Positions 24,931 to 38,842 of a DNA stretch of 64,000 bases are shown here, one piece after another. The stretch is taken from NCBI GenBank assembly GCA_013397455.1, contig VYZB01000195.1:230968-294967 (forward strand). The letters are read 5' to 3'. Origin of the DNA: Crotophaga sulcirostris (lineage: Eukaryota > Chordata > Aves > Cuculiformes > Crotophagidae). Positions within the stretch are counted from its first letter, which is position 1, and each line of letters opens with the position of its first letter. A model generated the notes under the pieces. The model was given only the letters and a program-made list of their open reading frames with translations. It did not search any database and had not been told where the DNA came from. Both the position numbers and the translations under genes were made by a program.

Positions 24931-25384
24931 GCCTGAGTCTGGGAAGTGCTATTTAACTTCACAGCACTGCATGGTACAACTGTGCATCAGCACTTGTGAG
25001 GGCTTCCCCTGTGGCAGGGATGGAGCGTGGGGAGCCTCCAGGAACCAGGCTGTGTCCAAGTGCTTGCACGGAGCAGGTTCAGCGCTGCTCTGCTGGCTGA
25101 GGTTCAGCAGCTGGCCACAGGCTCTTCCTCCTCTCACACATTATTTCTGCAAGGAGTCCAGGACTCGCAGTTTGCCACTGTGTGATTGCTGTTCTGGGAA
25201 ATACTTCAGAGCTCTTACAAATAGCTGGGATTCATCTTAGGAGTTTTTTATGTATGAAAATCCTAAACTTTCCAAGACAAAGGGGATTAAGTTCAGCAAA
25301 TGGTTTTATAGGTTGGGAAGTCTTAGTATGTGCTGAATATATGAAGTTATAATTCCACCTCTAGCTACAACATCTTGTACAGCC

Positions 25385-25505
25385 TCAGGGAGATCACTTA
25401 GTCTCTCATACTCTAAAGCTGGGGTATAATGTGAATATTCACCAGTGTTTGTAAAACACTTGGCAAGCTAAAACTACCTTATAAGTGCTAGTAACACTAT
25501 TAAAT
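25385..25505 (-). mobile_element. MIR-like SINE, reverse orientation
   Basis: GGGAGATCACTTAGTCTCTC, GCTGGGGTATAATG and GTTTGTAAAACACTTGG...ATAAGTGCTA reproduce the reverse complement of MIR/MIR3 (CAAGTCACTTAACCTCTC, AATGGGGATAAT, TTTGTAAAGCGCTTTGAGA, ATATAAGTGC) in the right order. Confidence 0.7.
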
Positions 25506-28500
25506 GTGCCTCAGTCCCTTTCCTCCAAACTATTCTCATCAGAATAAGATATAAAGAGAATGATTTCAGTCTCAAAGGAATTTGTCTATGCCTAAATTAC
25601 AGAGAGAAGGATAAAATATTTTAATACGGAATAGCTCTTTCAACCACAACTATAGAAGAATGAATATAATGTTGTGTGGTTTTAATTACATTATGGATAA
25701 CATCACCAGTAGGGTGTATTGTAGAGAGGTCTAGTATTAGGATGTACCCATATGATTTGCTTCCTAAGACGTGGGAAATGCTGAATTTTCAAAGGAAGGT
25801 GGGTGCACATTTTCAGTGTACATATGTGATGACAAATACATCAGTCTTTAGCTGCACTTCATACTCAAAGTCTGACAACAAACACACGAAGATGAAACTT
25901 TTTTGGGTGCTGCTAGAGTTCACAGTGATTCTCACTGCAGAGCCCTAGAAAAAATGTGTCATATTAGTATGAAAAATTAACATCCAGGGTCATAACATAA
26001 AGAACCCTGGAGTTTGAACTTTCCCATGCTTTGCAGATGTTTGGGTATAGGGTTTTGGGCTGAGCCATCTTTAGTGTTAAAGCAAACATTCCTGTGGCTA
26101 TAGTCATTAAGATCATGAAAATATGTGGATATGTACTAAAGAAAGAATCCCAAGAAACCCTTCAACTCACTGTTTATTGTTTTTCCCCCTTTTCTTTGCA
26201 CTCTGGACCTATCTGCTGACCCAGAAGTAACAAATCCTTTCAGAACTAATTTATGAGAAACACTGACCTTGAATCAACATCTGTTAGATGACTGCAGTAA
26301 ATCTTATTACATAATTAAACACCAAAATCTATGTTAAAATGTTAAAGGTCTGACTTGAACTCATAAAAGCAAGACTCTTCATTATGAAGGCTGCAGTCCT
26401 ATCCTTAATTTTGCTGCTGCGCATTGGTATTTGTGAACATATGGTACAGTGGATATGACCATGCACTTTTTGTAGACCCCCAGTAATACCTTAAGCACAA
26501 CAGGACGAGGTAAGCAGGGCAGTGCTCAAGAAGTCCAAATTTCTCAGGTTTGGTGGGTGTTAGTCAGACCTTTGACAATGCTACAACTAGGTCATTTCCA
26601 ATTAATCACCTAAGGAGTTTAAATGGCAGGGAAGTTGGTTTTTTTCTTCTAAAAAAAGGGGGAGGACTGTGGTATTTTAAGTGTTCATTGAAACAGTCCA
26701 GCAAATTGCTACAGCTCTTTGAATCAGACTGTAGTTTCTCTGTTAGATCTATAAAATCTACTATCCTTTTTACACAACTTACCATAATGAGAACCTTTTC
26801 ATTGTTCTTGATGGACTTCATCTCAGATGTTTGTCAGCCACTCTGCCTTAAATTCTCCCTTAAAAGTCATCAAGCAGTATGAATATCTGCTGGGTATACT
26901 GAATAGCCCTTCCGCCCAAAAAACTTCAACTTGCGTTTGTCCCAGGTTCTTACTTCTTGCAAATCACAACTACCCAAGGCTTTTGGTAAACGGTTTTAGC
27001 CCAATTCCTAATTTCAAACACTGGAAATTCCAGCTCAGAAATTGTCAAAATTCAACTGCCTTGGCAAGGCAGCTGGTTGGAGAGGAAACCAAAGCTCTGG
27101 ATGTGCAATCAAAGGTTGTAAAATATGAAAAGTAAGAACATCCTTGAAAAATAATTCTGCTATGAAACAGACTGTGTGCTTTAGCTATGGGAAAACAGTG
27201 GATTTTCTCTCCTAAAGAAACAATCCAAAGTTACTCAGAGGTGAGGCATTTGTAAATGCATGCCTCTCCATTTCTAGAAGTGGTATCTCATTTTGGAGGC
27301 ACAACCACTGTAGACAAATTAGGACCCAATTTAACACATGACTCAAAAAACTGCTCGTGCAAAATAACTCTTGGGCATGATGAGTGTGGCAGATAATAAT
27401 AGCTGCAGTAGGTGGAGATCATTAGACACTCCTTTTGTCATGGTCCTTTGCGAAAGGAAAGGTCAAAATGATGGGACTTGAGAGCTGTAGCATGGAGGCA
27501 GAGAGCAGATTCCTGAGAAAATAAGCAAGATGCCAAAAAGTGTGCAGGACAATTAAGGTGATCCAACCAAAACAAGCACGTAGATTAGTGGTTATCAGTA
27601 AATTTGCCACACCTCTGTTGCAAATATGCAAGTAAGCTAAGCATCTTTGAAAGTCTGGCCTTGACTATCTGTCTACCATCTGAATGCTGCTGCACAGACT
27701 GCACTCATCTATCTGATGCAGATAGGGCTCTGATCTCTCTGAAGTCTTTTGTCTTTCCAAACCAACTCAGTTGTGGCATTGTGGTGATGCAAGAGGAGGT
27801 AGGACAGACAGCATAGTTGGGCAATAATGGGGGTGGTTGAAAGAAAACACGATGGATGCATGTGCTCAGGTGTGAAGTAGCCAGGTGTCAGATCAAAAAA
27901 TATGGGAAAGTTGGAGATAAAATGTCAACAAATCCCTGCTACTTGCTTTGACATGTCCTGAAGTGTACTCTTTCAGACACGAAACTTGAAAACATTAAGA
28001 TGCAGGAATGAAAAAGTGTGGTTGTTCACATCCAAAACTCATATCAATACAGTTGAAACCAGCACCAAAAAAGTAATGTTGGACAGAAAGGCTTATGACC
28101 CTGGTTTAACACCCCAGGGGACCCAAACTTCTAAAGCACATGACACATCAGCAGAAAGCTGGGAAACTTGAACAGATCCTGTGTTTGGTTGTTTCCACAA
28201 CAAAATATGTTGATTGGAAATGAGAGCCTCAACTCTTTCAACTACTTTGTAAATCGCTACTGGTAAGTTAAAAGCCAACCTGAGCTAATTCTGTGAACAC
28301 TGGTTGGACCACTGGTTTTGTAATTCAGATTGATGGTAGGCAAGGCATGACACACGACAGAAAAGATTATGCTGAGACGTAGCTCGCAGTGGTTATTATT
28401 TGTCTCTACCCATGCCAAAGAAACCACACAGTTTTAGCCTCGGTACCGGGCGCAGTAGCACAATGTCAATCACTAATTCCATGTGTCAAGCAAAGAACCA

Positions 28501-28901
28501 GTGAATCACAGCAATAATTTTCCAAGAATGACTGTGCTAAAAAATAATTATTACAGAAGTATTAAAGAGCTAATCCAGCCCCCAGGGAAGTCGTTAGAAA
28601 TATTTCAACTAATTTCAATGGATTTCCTGGGAGACCTTACTTTTGTCAGTCTACCCACCTATGTATTTTTATGCTCCTGTTTTCTGAAGACATAAAAAGT
28701 CTCTTTTTCACAAGCAAAGTAAACACTGGATGAACAGATTCTGTGCTCAGCCTGCCAAACTGGGAAAGCTTCAGTAATTCCATACCTCCTCCTCCCTGAC
28801 ACATCTGGGTGATGCACTTGGAATATATTTTGAATACTTAAACAAGTAAAAACTGAAATTTTCCTGTTAATGCTTTCACCTCATAATACGTTAATTGTTT
28901 T

Positions 28902-28990
28902 TATAAAGCACTTTAAGAGTAGTTGTCTCATTTATTGTAGTGCTCACAACAATTAAAGTGCTACTTGTTTCTCATTTACAATGAAAAAAA
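28902..28990 (+). mobile_element. MIR-like SINE fragment
   Basis: ATAAAGCACTTTAAGAG, GTCTCATTTATTGTAGTGCT and CACAACAATTAAAGTG track the MIR segment AAAGCGCTTTACA, TATCTCATTTAATCCTC, ACAACAACCC. The tail (CTCATTTACAATGAAAAAA) fits the CCCATTTTACAGATGAGGAAA region. Confidence 0.6.
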
Positions 28991-30980
28991 GCCCCAAAAG
29001 GAATGTGCAGTAGGGTGTCTGTAACTTCTTTACTCCCAAAAAAGGCCAGAAGGGATTTGTAAAGGACTTTAATCTCGAATAGATTAAAGGTCCTGAATTC
29101 CTGAGACTGGAAGATAAGTCAAAGGAAAATAGATTCCAAAAGACAACACCCCCTCTCCTCAGCCTCTCAGCCAGGCAGGATACTTGGCTGCAGAGCCATC
29201 AGCAGTTGCCTGTGAAACCCCTCAGAGACTTGGATGCCAAAAAATTCTGCCACGCTCCAGCATCAAGTTCTATCATGTTTTCAGAATCTACCTGTGCCTG
29301 CCTGGCCCTGGGGACTGAAGAAGTCACATAGGTGAATTTAGTGGGTAGGAGAGTCTTTATCTCCTTTCCCTCTAACAGCTGCAGAGCTACAGAAAATAAG
29401 CTCTATTTCTTCAGAGATGGCTGAGGGCTGGCTTGTCCAGTGAGCCTGTGGATTTTAGCCTTAGTGTTTCCATGAAAGGTCAAACAGTGCTTTGAGCTAC
29501 ACCTCTCTCATCCACCAGTGCAAAATCTTGCTTGAATTTTCCAAGAAAATTTACCTTTAATTCCCTGTATCACCAACCCTTGAGTTCCAAGCCAAAACTT
29601 CAGAAACTTTCCTGCATCATTTCTGTACAGAGCACAGGATTCCTAGAAACCAGTTGCCTTGGGACCACCAGCTCCACCGGGGGTCCACAAGCATTTTCAG
29701 CAATCATGTATTACTGCTTTCACAGGGAAGGTCCACTCCTATCTGCTGCTTCACCCTGCTCTCTCCCTTGGGAAATGGCTTCAGCTGGAAAATAGTTTTC
29801 CTCTTCCCAGATGAGTGGGCAGGTGGATCTCCTCAGCTTGCTCCCTGCAGTGCCCCAAGAGCAGCGGTGGCAGGAGGGACAGGGACCTCCAGGCGCGGCA
29901 GGAGGGAGGGCCAGGCCACCCTCTTGACTCTGGGCCTACAGCAGTTGTGAAACTGCGCTGTAAATTTTCAGGATGCCAAATCTGAGACCTCTTGATGGGA
30001 TTCTAATTAACAGGCATTAAATGTTCCGTCTATAAATTGCACTTCTTTGTCTCTAAATTGGTGGATAAAACCATGTCACTTATGAAATATAGGCCTTTTC
30101 TCCTTATGTTTGTGTGGTTCAAGAAGGAGGAAACCAATTAGGGGAAGGATCCAGCGGTCTCCGCAGCTGAAAGAGCCTACTGGGCTCAGTGGGATTCCCA
30201 ATTGAGCAAGAAGTACAAGGTCAGTCCCTATATTTTTCTTAGGAAAAGAGGGAGTATAATAAAGATTGCAATGCTGTCATGCCAAGCCACGGTCTGCTAA
30301 GGCACATGTTTCCCTCCTCATTGTGTTTGACAGCAAGAGTCACAGGGGCAGTGGCAGTAAATTTATAATGGCAAGAATCTGGGAATGCAAAGTTCTGTGA
30401 TTGGTTTTCATTTGCTTCATCCTCTCAGCTACAAGATTTACATGCTGACATTAGGCAACTAAAGCAGTAGTTAAAGAAATATTTGAAGAAATAGTTAAGA
30501 CTATAAACTGGGAGTACTATAAATGGAATAAAGCAAATGTCCTGGGTTGTGTGATGGGATTTTTTTTTTTAAAGAGTGATAAAACCAGTATTTGGAGGGC
30601 TTTTTTATATTGGAGAGTTGCAGCTCTTCAACTCATCTGAAAGCCATCGCAGGTTTTTGGAGAAACTTATGGAAAAACAAATGCACCCTTGATTTTGGTC
30701 TGTGAGATAAGCTTACTAGAAAAATAGTCTGTGGTTTTTCTATAACTCATTAATGCATCCCATCGCCAGGAACTGCTGCCACTCTGCCACTTCTAAAAAA
30801 CAGTCTGCCCTTCAGCCACCAGTGAAGGAACTCCAGGCATTTGGTGGGGAGGGAGGTCTGGGCCCATCTGCTGAAGCCCTGTCCTGATGGTCTTGTCCCC
30901 ATCTGCCCTTTGCAGAAGGGGCTGCTCTGAGCCAAGGCAGCGCTCAGCAGAAGGGAACCTGCACACGGATGCTCGGTGCT

Positions 30981-31075
30981 CATGTCCCTATTTTACAGCT
31001 GGGTAAAGGGAGGTGAAGGCCATAAGCTCTTTCTTACATGGTAAATTCAATGTGTGGCAGGGCGAAGTCCTGCCC
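30981..31075 (+). mobile_element. Possible MIR-like fragment
   Basis: CCCTATTTTACAGCTGGGTA followed by AAGGGAGGTGAAGG and, later, GTGGCAG resembles the MIR segment CCCATTTTACAGATGGGGAAACTGAGGC. Short and diverged. Confidence 0.45.
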
Positions 31076-34000
31076 CATCCACGAGTGGAAAGCAGGACTA
31101 AGGCACTAATTTCAGATGAGATAAAACCCAGGCTTCATAAATCCTGATCCCCAACCCCAGAGGTTCAAAACAGATAGGGTGTAGAAATTCTTTAGCGCTC
31201 ACTCTGCAAAGTGATCCAGGGTATTTTTGCTTCAAAAAGGGGAGGAAAAAAAGCCCTCTGGAGTTAATATTCTTCCTTTAGCCATCACTTCATTTTTCCA
31301 GCTTTCAGCATGAAGGTGGTGTTGCCAGCAAGACCACCTAGCCACAAACCCAGCAGGGAGCTTCCAAAATTCTTCTAAACACTGACTCCTTGTTATAAAT
31401 TGAGAAGTGGTAATAGCAACAGTGCATATCACATCTGTGCCAGGCTCGGGCCTGGGAAGGAGCACTCTCCCTACTGCTGAACACAACTTGGAAAGATCCT
31501 TTCAGTCCACACATGTATCAGCATTAGCCATTTCTTTGTCAACAAATCCCTTAATACGTACCCTTTCTATCATGTACAGATGTCCAAAAAATAATGGAAT
31601 ACTGTACTACAAGATTAAACACTTTAATGTCAGCATATGTGTTGCATGACTCTGAACAATGGTATCATTGTGCATGTACAAACAGCGGGTTGAGAGAAGA
31701 TGGGTTTAATTATCTCCGAAGCAGCAGCAAGTTCTTCCTGACTAAGTTGAACTTCAGCTAGCAAGGACTGCTCAGGGAAGGAATTGGTATTTCTCTAAGT
31801 AAATGCCTGGACCCTTTCTGATGTTCTTGCAGTGTTAGGGTTAGTGTCGTGCCTGCCTCAGGCAGGGCTTTGGAGAGCGATGCGGAGCCACCTGCTTCCC
31901 TGGGAGCTGTGCCACCAAGGAACACAGTGGAGGGGGGAGAGGATGTGGTGAGTCCCCACATCCTCTCGCCCCATCTGTCACCCAGGAGGCTTTTAAGTTA
32001 AAATTCCTCAGGATGGTAGATGGCAAAAGGGAAACATAATAATTGGGAGGGAAACAACAGAGAGAAGTGCATGTGCTGCCTTCTGCATTTAGAGACGTTC
32101 CCCTGCCAGGACTTCTTTGCAGGCACTTTAAGGCAATGCCGGATGGTAAAACTATTTCTCTTTAAAGAACATCCATGAAATATCTGGGCAGGTTATGCAC
32201 AGGTAATCCATTTTCTTTTCCGAGTGTGCCCTGATGGGTACCCGTTTACGCTGTGGTTTCTCTGCTGAAATCAGAGCCAGACTAGATGAAAGGTATTGTG
32301 AAAAATTTACACATGGGACTGCTCTGTGAACACGAAACTCTCCTAATAGTAAACAGACCGACTGTGGTGTGAATCCTGATGCTGAGTTGCAGTGTCTGTA
32401 TGTGTATCTGGGGAAAGCAAAGTCAAATAAGCAGGGAAGAGTTGTATTTCTTCAGAATAGCTTATTCACAGCCTTAACATGTGAAAATGCAGCTGCTGTA
32501 ACGCACTTAGGATCACTGCGGGATTTGGGGTGTGTGAGGGAATGGAGAAATGGGGGGTGGCAGGGGAAAGAAATAAATGGGAGTTCACGAAGTTGTTCCT
32601 TTAGACAGACTCCCTCTATTTCTACCTTCGTCTTCCAGAAATCCAATATAAGGAAATCTCCTGCAGGGCCTTCCTCATCAGCCTTTCAGATCTTGTTTCT
32701 CTTCTCCCCTTCACTGGGAAGGGGGTGCACAGGGCAGTTCTGACCTGGGGCTTTGCCCCCAGCAGCTCTCCTTTTCCCAGCACCCTGGGGGTGGCATTTT
32801 TCCAGAGAGAGAGAGAAAGACAAGCTGGGGACTGTGGAGATGATGCAAAATGTGTCTCCTATGTCCTCCCACCTAGCCAGCATTGCAGCCATCACAAAAT
32901 ATCTCAAGCTGTGGTGCCACTCCTGGGAGCAGGGTTGACTGAGGCTGGTATTGACCCTCAACAGCCTGTGCCACCCACAGAGTGGGGCTGTTGCTTCTCT
33001 CTGTGTATCTGGGAGGCACCTGGGCAGCAGCTCCGAGCTGGGGACCCCCGCAGCTCTCTGCAGGGGCTGTGGGCTGCACAGGGCAGGCTAAGGCAGCTGC
33101 AAAGCTTCCTGCCCACCAAAGGCAATCTTAGCTCTCCTCTAGAAATGCCTCTGTAGTCAAACTGAGCAGTGAGCAAAATCACAAGCAGAAGTTCATCACT
33201 AGTGCTGCTCTCGCTTTTTGTAATTTGGGGGACAGCAAGGCTGCACTCACACTGTGAAATCAGAGTTGTATGTGGTGAGGCCAGCTTCAGGGGGAAGCTG
33301 TGACAGCTTTAGGTGTGAACTCCAAGTCACACATTTGGTCAGTACATGCCAGGGTCAAGGAGATAGGGGCAGTCTGAGGAGGAAGCGGGGGGAATCACAG
33401 ATCAGGGTCAGGACAGTGGAGACCAAGGTGGCAGCCACAGCACAGAAAAGAGTAACACTGGTCTAGAGGAGAAGGAAGCAGGGTGATGGGTGTCTCAAGG
33501 GCAAGGAGGCTGCAGAGCACAAAGAGGGACAAAAGTTAGTGACGGTATGGTTTATTGAGAAAAATAATCCCCCCGTCCAACCAGCAGACAAATGGGGCCC
33601 AAGGTGCTTCCTGCAACCTGCTCCTAGGCTGGAGGCCTCTCAAAAAACCACTGATGCAAAAACCAGCAGTCTGCCCTGTCTGCTTGTACACACAGCCTTA
33701 AACAAATGGAAACAAATCCCCAGGTTTAGGGAAGGAGAGACAAGTGGCTAAACAGATTTGGTCAGAAATAATGTGTATTCAGCCAGGTAAGATAAGGGGC
33801 AGCGTGAGAGACTACTACAGGGAAACAAAAAATGTGCTATTTGGGATGAAATGTAAATTTTGGAACAAAAAGATCCACGTAACTCTTGAAAGCTTCCAAT
33901 TGTGAAACAGTTCTTCTTTAGCTGGGACCAAACTTCAGACCCAGGGGGAAGGCAAGAAAGTTTCCCTGAAATGTTTTTAGCCAGCTTTAATCTAACCTCA

Positions 34001-34979
34001 GGCAAAGGAAGACAGCCCAGGAGCGACTGGCAGCACAGGCACCTTGATCTACAAGAAGGCAGGAGCATAGGGCATGCAAAGAAAAAACAAAGTTGTATAA
34101 CAATTTTTGATACAATGATTTGATCATGCAGAGATGCAACAGCATCAAATTATGGTCTTGCATTCCAGTAACTACACTGGGGCAAATGAAGAAGGATGTA
34201 TTTGATAAATTAGATACTGTTAATAATAAACAGCCTGAGCGTTTATTGAGCCACTGCCCAAGCGTCTCTGATGTGTTTATAAAAACCAGACAGAAATGGC
34301 TAAATGCACCACGAATGTCCCAGAGAGGATGTTCATCCACTTTTTGCAAGGCCGGATTCCTCTGCCTTACACCAGGCCAGTGTGAGAGAATATTGCTGAC
34401 CAACTTAGTTTCAGTTTTTTCCAAATCTTGCTTTCAGAGCATGAAGAACTTTACAAAGTTGTACTTGTAAACTGATGCTTTTCAAGCTTACATGCTGCTA
34501 ATTACCTTCCACTACATGATTTTTTCAAGTTGCCTTCTGTTTCTTATTACTATTGGTATATTATTATATAGCATAAAGTTACTTAATACAGCAAAAGATT
34601 CAACAACATTTGCAAAACTGATATAGAAGGAAGGACTGGATTCTGGACTGGTACAGCTGCTTTAAGGTATTTTAGAAGTAAATGAAATCAAATGAGAATT
34701 TATAATCCTTCCTGAGGTCTGGATTCCATCAGACTAAACTCATTAGGCATTAAGGTGCAGGTGCAGCTAAATAAAGGATTGTTCTGCTTTCCTTAATACC
34801 ATAGATTCACATCTTGAGTTCAAAATAAAAGTCTTTTAAAAGCACATGTATATATTGTGCATCTACTGGCAACACTTAAAAGAGAAAGTCCAGCTGATGG
34901 AATCTTCAAATGCCTAATTTCTGTCAAAGGAATGCGGCTGTTTCTGCACTGACCATGCTAAGGGACAGGAGAGAAGTGA

Positions 34980-35130
34980 CTGCACATTGGCCTCTTAAGG
35001 CTTATTCGTTTCATTTGCATTAGACTTCCTTTCATCTAAAGAACAGCTGCCCAAATAAATAACATAAATCTAATTAATCTTTCTTTAGTATTGTATTGCC
35101 GCAACAATATGAACATGCTCCCCAAATATT
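34980..35130. promoter_or_regulatory. Candidate regulatory element with octamer, E-box and homeodomain motifs
   Basis: A perfect octamer ATTTGCAT (35013-35020), CAGCTG E-box (35044-35049) and TAATTAAT (35071-35078) lie within 70 bp in intron 1. Function is inferred. Confidence 0.25.
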
Positions 35131-36245
35131 CTGGAGTGTGGGTCTACACCTGCAGTCTCTCTGGGAGGAACACAGTGGGAGTTGAAGGCGCGAAGAATCA
35201 AGCCTTTTTTGTGGTTCACTGTGATAAAAGGAAATAATTTAAGAACCAGTTTCCCAGGTTTGAAACCATATGACTTGCTGGATTTCTCAGCTGAAATCCC
35301 AGATTCTGGTTTTGTTGAGAAAGTAGTTTCTGGAACATTACAAAATAACCAGGCAATATCAGATGTGCGGCCATCAGATAAGAATCTCAGCCTTTGATTG
35401 TAATCAGCAAAATTTCAACTTGGAATGTGTACACTCCGAGCTGTGCCGTAAGACTGCAGTGGGCTGGACCTTTGGAGCTTGTCTATGCAATAACAAACAT
35501 CTGTGCCTTTCTCAGTCAGGCAAGTGCTGGGAGATTAGGGGGCAACCAACTATGCAGGGGAAAAGTCCATCTGCCCTGGAGGGGAAATCCCTGTTCTCCT
35601 CTGGCATCCTTACTGTTAAATGTATCCCGTGTTTTCAGGTGTTCTGTATGTGGGAGGTCCAGTGATAGTAACGCAGTTTATAAGCCAGGGTTATTAGATA
35701 GAAATGTTTGGAGGGATGGGAGGAAACTATTTGGAAAACAATGATTAGACACCTCAATTGCAACTTAAAAAGATATTCCGGAGTGCCCTTTCTCATGAAT
35801 GTGGAACTTTGTGACCTATTTCACATTTTTCTTTGAGATCATCATGTTTCCTTTGTGCTGCCAAGATAGCTGAGATCAGGTGGGGCATGGAGCACAGCCC
35901 TCTGGGTTTGAGACATGGGAACTGCAGAGGAGGTCATTGCCCAGCAATGATCCTCACTGCCAGCCACTGCACATCCACTCACTGTTTTTTGCCTGTGGTG
36001 GGAGTCATAGCCTATGCAAACGATCTTTTTGCTTTCTAGGAAAGTTTGCTGTGCACCACATTTATTTTTATTGAGAAACAGGCAGGGGACTGTCTATTCT
36101 TTTAATAATTTGGTATACGGGCCTGAAAACTATTAATGTGAAATATCTGTAAGTTGATGACACCTATGTATGGTAGATGTAAAATGCTAGTTTCTTAGAG
36201 TGATGGTAAGTTTAAACTATTATTTTAGAAATAGCCTCAGGAAGA

Positions 36246-36296
36246 CATATACATATATATGCATGTAGAGAGTGTGTGCATGTGTGTACATGCGTT
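36246..36296 (+). repeat. TA/TG-rich alternating purine-pyrimidine tract
   Basis: Imperfect run of AT and GT dinucleotides (ACATATATATGCATG, then GTGTGTGCATGTGTGTACATG), interrupted by AGAGAG. A decayed microsatellite. Confidence 0.7.
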
Positions 36297-37993
36297 CCCT
36301 TTACATTTTAAATGTTGGTGGCCAATGCCCCAGGCATAACAGCATCAGGTTAGGAGAAGATTTATTTTCATTTTAATTCCCACCCACAATTCCCATTATA
36401 CAAGAGGAATTTTTTTTCCGGTACAAGATAAGCCCATCGGTGCCATCAGCAGCACCTAGCCCTGCACAGCACACTGCAGCTCGCAGACCGCAGGGCTGGA
36501 TTCCTCACACTGAGCCTCTCACTAGGGTTGGGCCATCCAGGCCTCCTGAGTCAGCCCCTAACAACAGCATTTTCTGTTTTGTTTTGGGTTTTTTGCGTCT
36601 TCAAACACAATTTTGCAATTGCAGTTCTGGGGTAAAAGATCAGCTGTTGTAATGCACACTTGTGTCCTCACATCGGTTTGGTATGAATGAAGGGAGCACA
36701 GCTCATGTCCTGCTGCGTGCAATCATGAAAAACAGCACAGAAATGAGAGTATGGCATTCATCAAAGTGTCTCTCAAGGAGCAGGAATAGAGATCATTCTT
36801 CTTTAGCTCAGCCTCTTGCCTCCCAGTCACTACCCTCTTGCTGATTACAACTGTCAATATGAGGTGGAAAGACTTTCAGTGTATTAGACTGACTTAGACT
36901 TTTCCCTCATGCTGTAATATTTTCAGTGAAACAGCCCTCATCTCACAGTTGTACACTAATGAGCAAAGTGACACTGTTTTCTAAAAAAAAATATTTGGGG
37001 TTTGCTTGAAAGTGTTCCTGCATCGTTCTGGATTCTCTCGCGCATTTCTGTATTCCCTATGTCAGGTTTTAATGTAGCGTAACGGTCAAGACATTTCTGG
37101 GGATATGGAGTCTAATATTCCTGTAATTTGATTATAATGCATGCCACTGAGTTGCAGGAACTGTTGTATTCAGAGGTCAAAGCTGTGTTCACACCAATGA
37201 GGGAAGTTTTCTACCACATGTCTGATTAGCTGCTCCTTTTCACCTGTCTCGGGAGACAAATGATTCATCACATAGTGCTGAAATATTTTCATCTTCTGAT
37301 TTGGGCCAAGATTTAAAAGAGTGCTTACTCAAAAGCTTCTTTTTGAGTTGAAGAGAAAGATCTTTGCTGACTGATTCTTTTTCAACTCTTCTGCAGTTTA
37401 TTACAAGTATATTTGTGTAATTAGTGGGCCCAGTAGTAATGTTGTTAAAATACAAGTGGGCACGTTTATTGTTTCCTCCAAAAGGAAACAACAAATCTCC
37501 AGCAGTTCTGGTTTTTCCCTGTCTCAACTGACTATTTACTGCTTTATGTAGCTAGCAGATTGTAAGGCTAAAGTTACTTCTTTTTTTTTCTTTCTATTTC
37601 TTTTTGTCAAAAAAGAAAAAAAAAATCTCCCCCTTTCTCTTAACAAATGCTGGATTTTTTAATGATATGGTCAGAAAGGGCAACTTAAACTCAGCATGAT
37701 GCTTATAGTGCCACACAAGCTTCAGGAAAAGTGATGTGCAGTACACTTTATTAACATCTAAAAAGTCCCCGTGGGATTATAATTACTGCACTGTAATAAA
37801 CAAACAGAAGTAGTACGATTAAAATGCTCAGAATATTTTTAGTGATAGAAGCAATAAGTTTTAATCCTGAGAACCAGGGGAGGAGCAGCTTGCTGGCATC
37901 AAGCACGTGGGTAGAACAGATACGATTAGGAATTTATTCCTGTTAGAGGCTAATGATTATCATTCATGGCATTACAGATACTTGGCTGATGTA

Positions 37994-38025
37994 ATGTTAA
38001 AATATTGTCATGTTAAAATATTGAC
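37994..38025 (+). repeat. Two-copy 16-bp tandem duplication
   Basis: ATGTTAAAATATTGTC is followed at once by ATGTTAAAATATTGAC, one mismatch. A small local duplication in intron 1. Confidence 0.9.
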
Positions 38026-38822
38026 ACAAAAGTATTTGGACAGGACTAAATTGTAAGTGCCAGAATTCAGAATTTCTAAATTACAGTAATTTTTTATCTT
38101 CCATTTAAATTATAAACCTGAACTTGCTTTCCCTTGGGGTGCCAAAGGACTCATTAAAGTCCATGGGCATTTCGGACACACAAGCAGTGAAATGCTACCA
38201 ACCCTGCTCGTAATCCTTGCTCAGTAAGAAACTTGTCTCTCCATTGGAATTATAACTCTGATTCTGTATTATTTTAGGAGTTCCCCTAGGGTTCTCCTGG
38301 TCTTTTTAAAAAAGTTTTACTGCCACTGTGATGTAGGAAGAACAACTGCTAAAATCAGAGGACCAAGGCAGCCCCACTGGTGCCAGGGAAACAAGGTGAC
38401 TGAAGGCAGGATTTGGCCCAGTGGCTCCAGTAACAGAGTCAAAGCTCGACTCGATTTACAGCCCCCAAAACTCAGTACAGACACTGTGCCAGCTCCTCAG
38501 ATGGTGTCAACTGTGGTGACTTCACTGCTGGGGTGGCCTTGTGCCAGGTTGCTCCGGCTGAGGATGCTGCCTGGTGACATCAGTGGGTCTGCGCGGAGGT
38601 GTAACTCAGACCAGCATCGCGCCTTGGGAAGTTGCAGCCTAATGAGAGGAAACTTTTTGCTCATTTGAAAGGCAGTTGTGCACAACAGGCAAAACTTTAA
38701 AAAAAAGATGCGCTGCGAGATTATTGGGGATGGTGTTCCCTCAATGTGAAGAGCCTAAGGCAGCGCTCGCTTGTTTTAATTATTATTTAGAGGGAAGCGG
38801 TGCATTCCCTCTCCCCCTCTCC

Positions 38823-38842
38823 TTTTTTTTTTTTTTTTTTTT
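38823..38842 (+). repeat. Poly(T) tract (20 T)
   Basis: Twenty uninterrupted T. It could be a homopolymer or the reverse tail of an unrecognised retrocopy; no source sequence was identified. Confidence 0.95.
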
